NCBI GenBank assembly: GCA_035540635.1
Contig: DATLGH010000067.1
Span: 22,763 to 86,762, forward strand
Direction: 5' to 3'
DNA length: 64,000 nucleotides
Source: Egibacteraceae bacterium
GTDB lineage: Bacteria; Actinomycetota; Nitriliruptoria; Euzebyales; Egibacteraceae
The translations under genes were made by a program, and so were the position numbers. The notes below the pieces were generated by a model, which saw only the letters and a list, made by a program, of their open reading frames with translations, made no database searches and was not told where the DNA came from. Of this stretch, positions 54,521 to 63,832 are shown piece by piece; within the stretch, counting starts at the first letter, position 1, and each line of letters opens with the position of its first letter.

Positions 54521-55818
54521 TCGGCGGCGGTCGGCTCGTCGTCGGCGCTGGGCGCCGCCGAGGGGGACAGGCGGAAGGAGACGAGGAAGCGCGCGCCGCC
54601 GCGCGGTGCGGGCTCGTAGCGCACCCGCGCACCCATCGCCTCCGCGAGCTCCGCCACGAGCGGCAGGCCGACCCGGGGTCCGCCGCCCTCGTCGGGGGGG
54701 TCGAAGAGCCGGTGCGCGGCGGTCGAGGGCACCCCGGGGCCGTCGTCGGTGACGACGAGGACGCCGTGGCCGGCCGTGGTGAGCGCGGTGACCGTCACCG
54801 TGGTCCCCGACGGCGTGTGGTCGGCGACGTTCTCCAGCAGGTTGAAGACGATACGGCGCGCCCCCCGCCCGTCGGCGACGACCTTGACGGGCCCTACGTC
54901 GATGTTGACGGTGTGGTGGTCGAGGCGCCGGCCGAGCGCCACGACGCTGTCCTCCACGACCCGGCGGAGGACCACCGGCTCGAGGCGCACGCTCGTCTCG
55001 TCGAGGACCCCCACGTCGGTCAGCTGGGCCACCTCGGCGTCGAGCTTCGTGACGATCACCCGCAGCCGTGCGGCCAGCCGGCGGCGGTCCTTCTCGGGCA
55101 GGATCGCTGCGCTGTCATCGAGCTGGTCGGCGACCTCCTCGAGCTCGCGCAGCGGCGAGCGCACGTCGACGCTGGCCTGCCGGACGAACGACCGCCGGCG
55201 CCGGTTGCGCTCGCGGACGGTCTCGGCCTCCTCCCCGGCGAGGGCGATGAGCTCGTGCAACCGGCTCGCGTACGTGGCCGACAGGTAGCCCACCGAGATG
55301 ACCCCGGCGATGCTGACGAGCAGGATCACGACCCGCTCCCCGAGGTCGGGGCGGTGCAGGAGCGCCGGGTGCAGTCCGAGCTCCTCCAGGCCGAGCTGGA
55401 GAACGGCGAGCAGGCAGGTGAACACCGTGAACGCGTAAGCGGCCTTGGGCCCGAGCAGGATGCCCGCGCTCACCACGACGATCGTGTAGAGCATGATGAG
55501 ACCGGACCCCGTGCCACCCAGGAACGCCACCGCTCCCCCGAGGACCAGGGCGTCGGCCAGGAGCGAGGCGATGACCGCGGTGCGCGGGTAGGCGACCGAC
55601 TTCTTGAAGTAGGCGGTCGTCACGACGGCGAGAACCGGCACGCCGAGGGCGAGCGGCCACACCTCGCTGCCGAAGATCCCGAACAGCACCCCGACGGCGA
55701 TGAAGTACGCGGCTCCGCCGACCGCGCGGACGAGGCCGAACCGGCGCAGGAGCACGTCGTCGGGGGTCGGGATGCGCTGCCGGCGCGGTGGCGGGAAGGC
55801 CTCCGGAGCGGTCGTCAT
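54496..55818 (-). CDS. Sensor histidine kinase lacking the phosphoacceptor histidine
   Basis: 440 aa, about six TM helices (AAYFIAVGVLFGIFGSEVWP, GLIMLYTIVVVSAGILLGPK), coiled linker, then a dimerisation helix FVRQASVDVRSPLRELEE: the H-box normally S-H-E-L-R-T-P-L here reads SVDVRSPL, with Val for His. The ATPase domain keeps N-box FNLLENVADHTPSG and G1 VTDDGPGVP. Likely a pseudokinase, partner or ATP-dependent sensor. C-terminus encoded within a tandem repeat. Confidence 0.85.
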   Translation of the reverse strand: MTTAPEAFPPPRRQRIPTPDDVLLRRFGLVRAVGGAAYFIAVGVLFGIFGSEVWPLALGVPVLAVVTTAYFKKSVAYPRTAVIASLLADALVLGGAVAFLGGTGSGLIMLYTIVVVSAGILLGPKAAYAFTVFTCLLAVLQLGLEELGLHPALLHRPDLGERVVILLVSIAGVISVGYLSATYASRLHELIALAGEEAETVRERNRRRRSFVRQASVDVRSPLRELEEVADQLDDSAAILPEKDRRRLAARLRVIVTKLDAEVAQLTDVGVLDETSVRLEPVVLRRVVEDSVVALGRRLDHHTVNIDVGPVKVVADGRGARRIVFNLLENVADHTPSGTTVTVTALTTAGHGVLVVTDDGPGVPSTAAHRLFDPPDEGGGPRVGLPLVAELAEAMGARVRYEPAPRGGARFLVSFRLSPSAAPSADDEPTAADRPRAAKR

Positions 55819-55828
55819 CCCCCCGATG

Positions 55829-57445
55829 CTACGCGTCCGAGGCTACCCTGCGGGCCTCGGCCGCCCGTTCGGCGTCGAGGCGCTCGAGGTGGCCGGGCGT
55901 GTAGTCGACGAACCGCATCATGTCGGCCACGGCCGGGTGGCCCGCCTCCGTGCCGATGAGCGTGTGCATCCGCTGAGCGATCCGCCGGTAGGAGGGATGG
56001 CCCTGAGGGCCGCTGCGCAGCTCGATGAGCTGCATCGCGGCGCGGGCGTTCAGCTGCAGGCTGTAGCGGACCTTCCACGCGAAGCCCACCGCGTACGGGG
56101 ACTGGCGCGGCAGGTCGGGACGCAGCCGCTCCCACAGCTCCGCCTGCCGACCGAGGGCGCGGTGCCAGACGTCCTCCACGCCCGCCGCGACGAGCTCGGG
56201 CGGGGTGTCGTAGCCGTGGCGGGGGCTGAGCTCCTGCCAGTCGATCGTGAGCATGCGGTGCCGCTGGAGATCGCGGAATGCCCCGTAGTCACTGCACACG
56301 TCGAAGCGGTACCACACCCGCTCGAGAGCCCGGCCCGGCTTGTGCCGGCGGTTGCGGCGGTCACCGACGTACGCCCGCACGACGCGCAGACGCTCGGTCT
56401 CGGGCATCGCGCGGACGACCTCGCGCAACTGTCCTTCGGGCAGGTGGCTGTGCGGGTAGAGCATCCCCGTCACGAGCTCCACCTCGGCGTCGGGGCTGTA
56501 GGCGACCAGGGTGACCTCCTCCGCCGGAGCGGGCGGCACCCCCGCGAGCAGCTCCTCGGCGAGCGCGCGGCTGTCCGCGCGCGTCCGGGCGAGGTAGCGC
56601 GCCCACACCTCGCCGCGGTCCGGGCGGTCGACCCGCGTGAGGAACGACGGGATGACCTGGCGGAGCTCGGCGAGGAGTGCGTCGCCGACCGCGCGGGCCT
56701 CCGCGAGCTCGTGTCCGCGCAGCCGCAGCAGCAGCTGCTCGTAGGCCTGGCCGCTCGCGAAGACGCCGACGTTCGACACCGTCGCGGCCGGCAGGACACC
56801 GCGGAGCAGGTCGCAGACCTTCGCGGTCGTGGCGTTGCGGTAGACGACCTCGGAGGTCGTCTCGTCCCGGGGGAACTCCGCCTCGACCCAGCTGCGCACC
56901 GGTTCGAACATCGCGGAGTAGCCGGCGAAGACGGCGTCGAGCGCTTTCGTGTAGGCGTCGCTGTGGGGACTCGCCGCGATGTCGGGGTCGCGGTAGTAGC
57001 GGTAGCGCCCACCGGGCCGGTCGTCGTAGCGCATGTACCGGGTGGACTGCTCGAGGTAGGCGGCCAGCCGGCCCCATTCGAGGACCTTGGTGAGCAGGTT
57101 CGAGGCCTGCTCCACGGCGACGTGGGCGCCGCCGAGCTGGGCGACCGAGTCGTCGCCGTACTCGACGAACACCCGCTCGTACAGGCGCGCCGCCCGACCG
57201 GCGTCCGCCCGAGCGGGGGGCTGCGGGGCGCCCTCGGCCGGCGCGAGGTCGTCGGCGAACTCGTCGAGCAGCAGGCGGCGCAGGCTCTTCGGCGACCGAG
57301 AGTAGCGCGCGAAGAGCGCGCCCTTCACGACCTCGGGCATGTTCGTGAGGGCGAAGACCGGCCGGCTGGTGTTCGTGACGTGACGGCGGAGGACCGCCTG
57401 CTCGGCGTCGGTGAAGGACTCCTCGGCGTACGCGTGGGTGTGCAC
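55829..57445 (-). CDS. thyX: Double-length ThyX-type (FAD-dependent) thymidylate synthase
   Basis: 538 aa, about twice usual ThyX length, apparently two ThyX-fold halves. The N-terminal half has VFVEYGDDSVAQLGGAHVAV and YLEQSTRYMRYDD; the C-terminal half has FRDLQRHRMLTIDWQELSPR, related to the R-H-R-x7-S ThyX motif, and YSLQLNARAAMQLIELRSGP. It is encoded near dapA and ftsK as in mycobacteria. Whether it makes dTMP or has another flavin role is uncertain. Divergent from the phosphatase gene. Confidence 0.82.
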   Translation of the reverse strand: MHTHAYAEESFTDAEQAVLRRHVTNTSRPVFALTNMPEVVKGALFARYSRSPKSLRRLLLDEFADDLAPAEGAPQPPARADAGRAARLYERVFVEYGDDSVAQLGGAHVAVEQASNLLTKVLEWGRLAAYLEQSTRYMRYDDRPGGRYRYYRDPDIAASPHSDAYTKALDAVFAGYSAMFEPVRSWVEAEFPRDETTSEVVYRNATTAKVCDLLRGVLPAATVSNVGVFASGQAYEQLLLRLRGHELAEARAVGDALLAELRQVIPSFLTRVDRPDRGEVWARYLARTRADSRALAEELLAGVPPAPAEEVTLVAYSPDAEVELVTGMLYPHSHLPEGQLREVVRAMPETERLRVVRAYVGDRRNRRHKPGRALERVWYRFDVCSDYGAFRDLQRHRMLTIDWQELSPRHGYDTPPELVAAGVEDVWHRALGRQAELWERLRPDLPRQSPYAVGFAWKVRYSLQLNARAAMQLIELRSGPQGHPSYRRIAQRMHTLIGTEAGHPAVADMMRFVDYTPGHLERLDAERAAEARRVASDA

Positions 57446-57455
57446 GCCCGCAGGC

Positions 57456-57461
57456 TACAAT
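57456..57461 (+). promoter_or_regulatory. -10 box of the SpoIIE-type phosphatase gene
   Basis: TACAAT lies 10 bases before the ATG at 57472, with no ribosome binding site between, suggesting a leaderless or near-leaderless transcript. No good -35 seen. Confidence 0.5.
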
Positions 57462-57471
57462 CCGGTGGTCT

Positions 57472-58542
57472 ATGGAACCCCTCCGGTCGCCACTGCGGTT
57501 GGGGGAGGAGGCTGCACTGGCCTTGCACGAGCCCGATCTCTCGGCGGGCCAGGTCACCGACCTCCTCGTCGCGCTCGTGCGCGACCTCGGACTCGCGAAG
57601 GCGGTCTACGAGCCGGCCGGAGGCGGCACCACGCCGCCGGAGGAGGGCTTCGTGCCCGCGCCGGTGCACCGGGGGTCGGCGAGCTCGGGCAGGCCCGACC
57701 TCGCGGGCATCCTGTGGTACCGGCCGTGCGGTCCGGAGGTGGGGCGCCACGTCGAGTCGCTCGCGGCGCACGCGAGCCTCGCCCTCGGCGCCGTCGCCGA
57801 CCGGCAGGAGATGGTCCGGCGCGAGGACAGCGTCCGGCGGATCGCCGAGAAGCTGCAGGACTCACTGCTGCCCCCGCTGCCCGAGCTCGAACAGACCCTG
57901 CTCGCCGTGGAGTACCGGGCCGCCGGGCGCGACACCCGCGTGGGCGGTGACTTCTACGACGTCTTCCCCATGCCCGACGGCCGGGTGCTCATCGTGGTCG
58001 GCGACGTCATGGGCAAGGGGGTGGAGGCGGCCAGCCGCACCTCGCGGATCACGCAGACGCTGCGGGCCCTCGCCATGCAGGGCCTCGGCCTCGACGAGCT
58101 GCTCGCCCGCGTCGACGAGCAGGTCAGCTTCCAGGACCCCGACATCATGGCGACCGTCTGGTGCGGCCTCTACGTGCCGGCGACCGGCGAGCTCGTCTTC
58201 GCCTCCCTCGGTCACCCTCCGGCGCTGCTCATGCGCGAGAGCGCGAGCGACCCTGTCCACCTCGCGCTGCAGGGCCTGCCCCTCGGCCTCCGCGGGTTGT
58301 CCGAGGAGCCACCGGAGTGCCGTGACCGCCGCCTCGCGCCCCGCGACCTGCTCGTGCTCTACACCGACGGGGTCATCGAGAGCAGCGGCGACGTCATCGC
58401 CGGCCTCGAGGCCCTCCACACCGCGGTGCGCGCCCGCCGCGACGAGCCGCTCCACCTGCTCGTCCGGGACTCGCTCGACGAGCTGCTCGCCCAGGGGGGC
58501 CACACCGACGACGCGGTCATGCTCCTGCTGCGCCGCCGCTGA
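57472..58542 (+). CDS. PP2C-type SpoIIE-family serine phosphatase
   Basis: 356 aa. N-terminal GAF-like part, a coiled linker (IAEKLQDSLLPPLPELEQTL), then the phosphatase core: AGRDTRVGGDFYDVF, VVGDVMGKGVEAASRTS, FASLGHPPALL, LLVLYTDGVIESSGD and TDDAVMLLLRRR, all metal-binding Asp present. Such enzymes dephosphorylate anti-sigma antagonists in partner-switching cascades. No partner gene adjacent. Confidence 0.9.
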   Translation: MEPLRSPLRLGEEAALALHEPDLSAGQVTDLLVALVRDLGLAKAVYEPAGGGTTPPEEGFVPAPVHRGSASSGRPDLAGILWYRPCGPEVGRHVESLAAHASLALGAVADRQEMVRREDSVRRIAEKLQDSLLPPLPELEQTLLAVEYRAAGRDTRVGGDFYDVFPMPDGRVLIVVGDVMGKGVEAASRTSRITQTLRALAMQGLGLDELLARVDEQVSFQDPDIMATVWCGLYVPATGELVFASLGHPPALLMRESASDPVHLALQGLPLGLRGLSEEPPECRDRRLAPRDLLVLYTDGVIESSGDVIAGLEALHTAVRARRDEPLHLLVRDSLDELLAQGGHTDDAVMLLLRRR

Positions 58543-58614
58543 GTTCGCGGAGCGGAGCGCCGCCTCGCTGCGCTTTCCCACCTCACGGTCCCGTCCGTTA
58601 GGCTTGCGCCCTCC

Positions 58615-59664
58615 ATGCGCCCGTCGGGACAGGTGAGGACCCCGTTGACGAGCCCGCCGTGTCCGGCACGGGTTCTCCCACGGCATGGCCTTCCGGGGCT
58701 GGCCCTGCCGGGAGTCGCGGCGCCGAACCTGCTCGACCCCCGCGGGCCCGCCGCCGCGGACATCGCCGTGCTGTGGTGGGTGCTGCTCGCCGTCGGCGGG
58801 GCGGTCTTCGTCGGCGTCGCCGTCCTGCTCGGGGTGGCGTCGGTGCGCCGCCGCACGCAGGACGTCGCGAAGGACGCGCTCACGGGCGAGGGCTTCGTCG
58901 GCGGCGGCAACGTCCTCGTCGTGGTCGGCGGGATCGCGTTCCCCGCGGCCGTCGTCGTGGGCCTCATGGTCGCCACGGTCGTCACCGCCGAGCGCGTCGC
59001 CACCGTGGGCAACCCCGCGGAGCCGTTCGTCGTCGAGGTCACCGGCCACAAGTTCTGGTGGGACGTGCGCTACCCCGACCACGGCATCCGCATCGCCAAC
59101 GAACTTCACCTGCCCGTGGGCCAGCCGGTGGAGGTGGTGGTCACCTCCGCGGACGTCATCCACAGCATCTGGGTGCCCCAGCTCGGCGGGAAGATCGACA
59201 TGAACCCCGGCCACGTGAACATCCTGCGCCTCGTGGTCGACGAGCCCGGCGAGTACCGCGGGCTGTGCACCGAGTTCTGCGGCATCCAGCACGCCCGCAT
59301 GCACTTCGTCGCGGTGGCGCACGAGCAGGACGACTTCGCGCGCTGGCTCGCCGACCATGCCGACCCCCCCGACGAGCCCGACGACGCAGGCGCCCTCGCG
59401 GGCCGCGACGTCTTCATCGGCGCCGGGTGCGGGGAGTGCCACACGGTCACGGGGGTGAGCCCCCGAAACGACAGCTACCCCGACCTCACCTTCCTCGCCG
59501 AGCGCCGCACGATCGCGGCGGGGATCCTTTCGAACAACCGCGGCACGCTCGGCGGCTGGGTCCTCGACCCGCAGGGCCTGAAGCCCGGCAACCGCATGCC
59601 GCCCGCCAACCTCACCGGGCAGGAGCTGCAGGACCTGCTCGACTACCTCGAGACGCTGCGGTGA
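58615..59664 (+). CDS. ctaC: Cytochrome c oxidase subunit II, caa3 type (heme c fused)
   Basis: 349 aa. Two TM helices (VLWWVLLAVGGAVFVGVAVL, VLVVVGGIAFPAAVVVGLMV), CuA domain (VIHSIWVPQLGGKIDMNPGH, CTEFCGIQHARM) and a C-terminal cytochrome c with heme motif AGCGECHTVTG. So electrons can pass from an external cytochrome c to CuA within one chain. TAGGCT 10 bases before the ATG is a possible -10. First gene of the oxidase operon. Confidence 0.94.
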   Translation: MRPSGQVRTPLTSPPCPARVLPRHGLPGLALPGVAAPNLLDPRGPAAADIAVLWWVLLAVGGAVFVGVAVLLGVASVRRRTQDVAKDALTGEGFVGGGNVLVVVGGIAFPAAVVVGLMVATVVTAERVATVGNPAEPFVVEVTGHKFWWDVRYPDHGIRIANELHLPVGQPVEVVVTSADVIHSIWVPQLGGKIDMNPGHVNILRLVVDEPGEYRGLCTEFCGIQHARMHFVAVAHEQDDFARWLADHADPPDEPDDAGALAGRDVFIGAGCGECHTVTGVSPRNDSYPDLTFLAERRTIAAGILSNNRGTLGGWVLDPQGLKPGNRMPPANLTGQELQDLLDYLETLR

Positions 59665-59671
59665 GCGGGAC

Positions 59672-61627
59672 GTGACGACGACCCGGGTCGACGTCGACCG
59701 CCTCCAGCGCCTGTGGGACGCCCCGCCGACCCTCCTCGGCTGGCTCACCATGGTCAACCACAAGACGATCGGCAAGCGCTTCCTCGTGACGGGCGCGGCG
59801 TTCTTCGTCCTCGGCGGGATCTTCGCACTCGTCATGCGGGTGCAGCTGGCGCTGCCCGAGCTCGAGATCCTCGATCCCCAGGTCTACAACGAGCTGTTCA
59901 CCATGCACGGCGTCACGATGGCGTTCCTGTTCATCGTGCCGGTCCTCGAGGGCTTCGCCATCTTCATCCTGCCGCTCATGGTGGGCGCCCGGGACCTGCC
60001 GTTCCCGCGGCTGACCGCCTTCGGCTACTGGGTGTACCTCCTCGCCGGGGTCTTCATCTTCTCGAGCGTGTTCGTCGGCGCGGTGCCCGACGGCGGCTGG
60101 TACGCCTACGTGCCGTTCACCGGCCCGGAGTTCACGCCCGGCCTGTCGATGGACTTCTGGCTGCTCGGCATCACGTTCCTCGAGATCTCCGCGATCGGCG
60201 CCGGCATCGAGATCGCCGCGCTGCTGGTCAAGAACCGCGCGCCGGGCATGACCATCGCGCGCATGCCGCTGTTCGCCTGGTCGATGCTCGTCACCGCGTT
60301 CATCATCATCTTTGCGTTCCCGACGCTCATCGTCGGCTCGATCCTCCTGGAGGTCGAGCGCAAGATCGGCGCCCCGTTCTACAACCCTGATCTCGGCGGC
60401 AACGAGATCCTCTGGCAGCACCTGTTCTGGTGGTTCGGCCACCCCGACGTCTACATCTGGCTCCTGCCGGGCGTGGGGATCATCTCGATGATCGTGCCCA
60501 CGTTCACGCGCACGCCGCTGGTCGGCTACACGTGGGTCGTCGCGTCAACGGTCGTGTCCGGCGTGCTGTCCTTCGGCGTCTGGGTGCACCACATGTTCAC
60601 CGTCGGGCTGCCGCTGCTGTCGATCAGCTTCTTCGGGGGTGCGTCGCTGGTGTTCGCCCTCCCCAGCGGCGTGCAGGTGTTCTCCTGGATCGCCACCATC
60701 TGGCGGGGCAGCATCCGCTGGGCCACCGCGATGCTGTTCGCCGTCGGGACGCTGCTCACTTTCACCTTCGGCGGCATCAGCGGGATCATGCTGGGTGTGG
60801 TGCCCTTCAACTGGCAGGCTCACGACACGCACTTCGTCGTCGCCCACTTCCACTACGTGCTCATCGGCGGCTCGGTCCTGCCCATGTTCGCCGGCGCGTA
60901 CTACTGGTGGCCCAAGCTCACCGGGCGGATGCTGTCCGAGCACCTCGGACGATGGCATTTCTGGCTCTTCGTGATCGGGCTCAACCTCACGTTCTTCCCC
61001 CTCCACGTCCTCGGCTTCCTCGGCATGCCGCGGCGCGTCTACACCTACCTCGAGGGCCTCGGCTGGGGCCCGCTGAACCTCCTCGCGACCATCGGCGCGT
61101 TCCTCACCGCCGCGGGCGTCCTCGTGTTCCTCGTCAACGCCGTGGTGAGCCAGCGCCGGCCCGTCGCCGACCCCGATCCCTGGGGCGCGGGCACCCTGGA
61201 ATGGGCGGGGCCGACGTTGCCGCCGTCGTACAACTTCGCCATCTCCCCCGTCGTGCGGTCGCGCTACCCGCTCTGGGAGCAGGAGTCGATCGAGGCCGAC
61301 GACGAGCTGACGCGCCGGTGGACCGTGCCGCTGGCCGACCCGCTGGAGGACGAGCGCGAGATCCTCGTGACCTCCGAGATCGACGCGGAGCCCCAGACCG
61401 TCGCGATCCTGCCGCAGCAGTCGGTGTGGCCGCCGACGGTGGCGGTCACGCTCGCGGTGGCGCTGACCGGCGTCCTGGCCGACATCTACTGGATCGCCTC
61501 GCTCGGGCTCGTCGCGTCGGTCGCCGGTGCGGTGGCGTGGGCGTGGTCGCGAAAGGACTTCGCTGCGATCACCTACCCGCAGAGCCCCATGGCTCGGCAG
61601 ACGGGGGGCCTGTCCGATGAGCGCTGA
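59672..61627 (+). CDS. ctaD: Cytochrome c oxidase subunit I
   Basis: 651 aa, 12 or more TM helices. Low-spin heme His in FTMHGVTMAF; binuclear centre FGHPDVYIWLLPG (CuB His and cross-linked Tyr), WVHHMFTVG and VAHFHYVLIGG. The proton-gate Glu of A1 oxidases (H-P-E-V-Y) is Asp here. GTG start 7 bases after ctaC. C-terminal extension carries two more helices (VAVTLAVALTGVLADIYWIA). Confidence 0.95.
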   Translation: MTTTRVDVDRLQRLWDAPPTLLGWLTMVNHKTIGKRFLVTGAAFFVLGGIFALVMRVQLALPELEILDPQVYNELFTMHGVTMAFLFIVPVLEGFAIFILPLMVGARDLPFPRLTAFGYWVYLLAGVFIFSSVFVGAVPDGGWYAYVPFTGPEFTPGLSMDFWLLGITFLEISAIGAGIEIAALLVKNRAPGMTIARMPLFAWSMLVTAFIIIFAFPTLIVGSILLEVERKIGAPFYNPDLGGNEILWQHLFWWFGHPDVYIWLLPGVGIISMIVPTFTRTPLVGYTWVVASTVVSGVLSFGVWVHHMFTVGLPLLSISFFGGASLVFALPSGVQVFSWIATIWRGSIRWATAMLFAVGTLLTFTFGGISGIMLGVVPFNWQAHDTHFVVAHFHYVLIGGSVLPMFAGAYYWWPKLTGRMLSEHLGRWHFWLFVIGLNLTFFPLHVLGFLGMPRRVYTYLEGLGWGPLNLLATIGAFLTAAGVLVFLVNAVVSQRRPVADPDPWGAGTLEWAGPTLPPSYNFAISPVVRSRYPLWEQESIEADDELTRRWTVPLADPLEDEREILVTSEIDAEPQTVAILPQQSVWPPTVAVTLAVALTGVLADIYWIASLGLVASVAGAVAWAWSRKDFAAITYPQSPMARQTGGLSDER

Positions 61628-62240
61628 TCCCGCGCTCGACGCCGGCCCCGAGGAGATCCGCGCGGGCCGGGCGATCGAGCCCCGCCCGCTCGCGTGGTGG
61701 GGGATGATGCTCACCCTCGCGGTGATCGCCACCATGTACGGCGCCATGTACTTCAGCTACTTCTACATCCGCATCGGTGTCACCCGCTGGCCGCCCGACG
61801 GCATCGCTCCACCCGCTCTCGGCCTCCCGGCAGTGTCGGCCGCCGCCCTGCTCGCCAGCGCCATCGTGCTCTGGGGCGGTCTGCGGCGGTCCCACCGCGG
61901 CGAGCTCGGCGCGGAGCGGTTCGGTCTCCTGAGCGCGCTCGTGCTCGCCGGTGCCTCTGTCGCCCTGCTGCTGCTCGACTGGACCCGCGCGGGCTTCGGC
62001 GTCGACGTGCACAGCTACGCGGCCCTGTACTACGTGCTGCCGGCGATCCACGCGGTGGTCCTCGCCATCGGCATGCTCATGGCCGTGGTGCACCTCGCCC
62101 TGTCGTTCCGTCCCGAGGACCTGCCGCGGCGCGCCGTCGGCCTGCGGGCCCTCGGCGCCTACTGGTACCTCGTCGCCCTCGGCGGCGCCCTGCTCACCGC
62201 CGTCGTCTACGGCACCCCGCACGTCTGGCCGGTGGCGTGA
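61617..62240 (+). CDS. ctaE: Cytochrome c oxidase subunit III
   Basis: 207 aa, five TM helices (TLAVIATMYGAMYFSYFYIR, LLSALVLAGASVALLLLDWT, HAVVLAIGMLMAVVHLALSF). ATG at 61617 overlaps the ctaD end by 11 bases. Core structural subunit of the oxidase. Confidence 0.9.
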   Translation: MSADPALDAGPEEIRAGRAIEPRPLAWWGMMLTLAVIATMYGAMYFSYFYIRIGVTRWPPDGIAPPALGLPAVSAAALLASAIVLWGGLRRSHRGELGAERFGLLSALVLAGASVALLLLDWTRAGFGVDVHSYAALYYVLPAIHAVVLAIGMLMAVVHLALSFRPEDLPRRAVGLRALGAYWYLVALGGALLTAVVYGTPHVWPVA

Positions 62241-62611
62241 CGGATCAGAAGACGCGCAGCCCGCGACTGCCGGGGTGGCTCCCGCTGTGGTTCGGGGTCG
62301 CCGGCGGTCAGGCCGCCTGGGCGGTGGCCGTGCTCGTCGCCTACCCGACAGTCGCCGCGGTCTGCAACGCCGACGCCTCGCGGGTGTGGGTCCACCTCGT
62401 CCGCTGGACGGCTCTTGGGGTAGCCCTGGCGGCCACCGCGATCGCCTACCGATCCTGGCGCGCCGCGCAGGCCGCCGGCGACGACGTCCCGCCCGGCCTG
62501 GTGAACCGCGTGCGGTTCATGGGCCTCGGAGGGGTGCTCCTGTCGGGGGCGGGCGCCTTCCTGCTCTTCGTCGAGGACATCGCGACGTGGGTGATCCACC
62601 CGTGCCTGTAA
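62237..62611 (+). CDS. Small membrane protein of the oxidase operon
   Basis: 124 aa, three TM helices (AAWAVAVLVAYPTVAAVCNA, WTALGVALAATAIAYRSWRA, LGGVLLSGAGAFLLFVEDIA). GTG start overlaps the ctaE stop (GTGA). Position and size fit an oxidase accessory subunit; no family named with confidence. Confidence 0.75.
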   Translation: MTDQKTRSPRLPGWLPLWFGVAGGQAAWAVAVLVAYPTVAAVCNADASRVWVHLVRWTALGVALAATAIAYRSWRAAQAAGDDVPPGLVNRVRFMGLGGVLLSGAGAFLLFVEDIATWVIHPCL

Positions 62612-63438
62612 CCGCCGACCCGCTGCCCCTGCTCGGCGTCGCCCTCGCCGGCGGCGCGTACGCGCGCGGGACCGTGCGCCTCTGGCAGCAGGTCGGTCGC
62701 GGCCGGGTCGTGCGCCGCGGTCACGCCGTCGCGTGGGCCCTCGCCAGTCTGGCGCTGCTGGCCGCGTTCGCCGGCCCGGTCGAGGCGCTGTCGGGCCGCG
62801 TGCTCACCGCCCACATGGTCCAGCACCTCCTGCTCACCCTCGTCGCCGCGCCGCTCCTCGCGCTGTCCGCGCCGACCCTGCCGCTTCTCGCCGGCGTTCC
62901 GCACCCGCTGCGGCGGCCGGCGGCCCGTGCGCACGCCCGCCTGCGGGCGCTTCGGTCGTGGACCGCGCACGGGGTGTGGCCGTTCGCGGTCGTCGGCGTC
63001 TACGCGGTGACGGCCTGCCTGTGGCACCTGCCGGGGCCGTACCAGGCGGCCGTCGCCAACGACCTCGTCCACGCCGCCGAGCACGCGTCGATGCTCGGCG
63101 CGGCGGTCCTCCTGTGGTGGACCGTCCTGCAGTCGGGGCGCCGCAGCGCGTTCGGCTACGGCACGGGGATCGCCGTCGTCTTCCTCACCGCGCTCCAGCA
63201 TGCCGCGCTCGGTGGGCTGCTCACGCTCGCACCGACCCCGCTCTACCCCGCGTACGGCGCCGGGCCGGCCCCCGGGGGGATGACGCCGCTCGCCGACCAG
63301 CAGCTGGCCGGGACGCTCATGTGGGCGCCGAGCAAGATCCTGCACGGCGTCGTGGTCGTGATCCTCGTGGTCGCCTGGCTGCGCGACGTCGACGCGCGCA
63401 GCCGCCGGCGGGAGGCGGAGCTGTCCCGTGGGGCGTAG
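62602..63438 (+). CDS. ctaG: CtaG-type (caa3_CtaG) cytochrome oxidase assembly protein
   Basis: 278 aa, about seven TM helices. Family motifs VLTAHMVQHLLLTLVAAPLL, LWHLPGPYQAAVANDLVHAA and PLADQQLAGTLMWAP, with conserved His residues for copper delivery. GTG start at 62602 overlaps the previous gene by 10 bases; overlaps the following cytochrome gene by 11. Confidence 0.9.
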   Translation: MPVTADPLPLLGVALAGGAYARGTVRLWQQVGRGRVVRRGHAVAWALASLALLAAFAGPVEALSGRVLTAHMVQHLLLTLVAAPLLALSAPTLPLLAGVPHPLRRPAARAHARLRALRSWTAHGVWPFAVVGVYAVTACLWHLPGPYQAAVANDLVHAAEHASMLGAAVLLWWTVLQSGRRSAFGYGTGIAVVFLTALQHAALGGLLTLAPTPLYPAYGAGPAPGGMTPLADQQLAGTLMWAPSKILHGVVVVILVVAWLRDVDARSRRREAELSRGA

Positions 63439-63832
63439 CCCCTCCCTCACGGCCCGCTCCGCCCGCTCGCTGCGGGCCTGGCTCACCGTCGGGCTCGTCG
63501 TGACCGCGTGCGCCGGCGGGCAGCAGGTCACTCCCCCGGGCCTGCAGGTCCCCGGCGACCCCGAGCTCGGGCGCGCCGCCCTCGCCGAGTACGGGTGCAT
63601 CGCCTGCCACGCCATCCCCGGAGTGCGCGGCAACCACACCGAGGTCGGTCCCCCGCTCGCCGGGTTCGCCCGGCGGCGGGTGATCGCCGGCCGACTGCCG
63701 AACACCCCCGCCAACGTCGCCGCGTGGGTCGAGAACCCCCAGGCGGTCGACCCGGGAAACGCGATGCCCGACCTGGGGGTGACACCCGAGGACGCCGAGC
63801 ACATCGCCGCGTACCTCTACACCCTCCGGTAG
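63428..63832 (+). CDS. Lipoprotein cytochrome c
   Basis: 134 aa. Lipobox VVTACAGG after a short hydrophobic stretch; one heme motif YGCIACHAIPG; likely axial Met in GNAMPDLG. Probably the electron donor to the caa3 oxidase, tethered outside the membrane. GTG start inside the end of ctaG. The last 14 codons and stop lie within a long inverted repeat. Confidence 0.9.
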   Translation: MGRSPSLTARSARSLRAWLTVGLVVTACAGGQQVTPPGLQVPGDPELGRAALAEYGCIACHAIPGVRGNHTEVGPPLAGFARRRVIAGRLPNTPANVAAWVENPQAVDPGNAMPDLGVTPEDAEHIAAYLYTLR

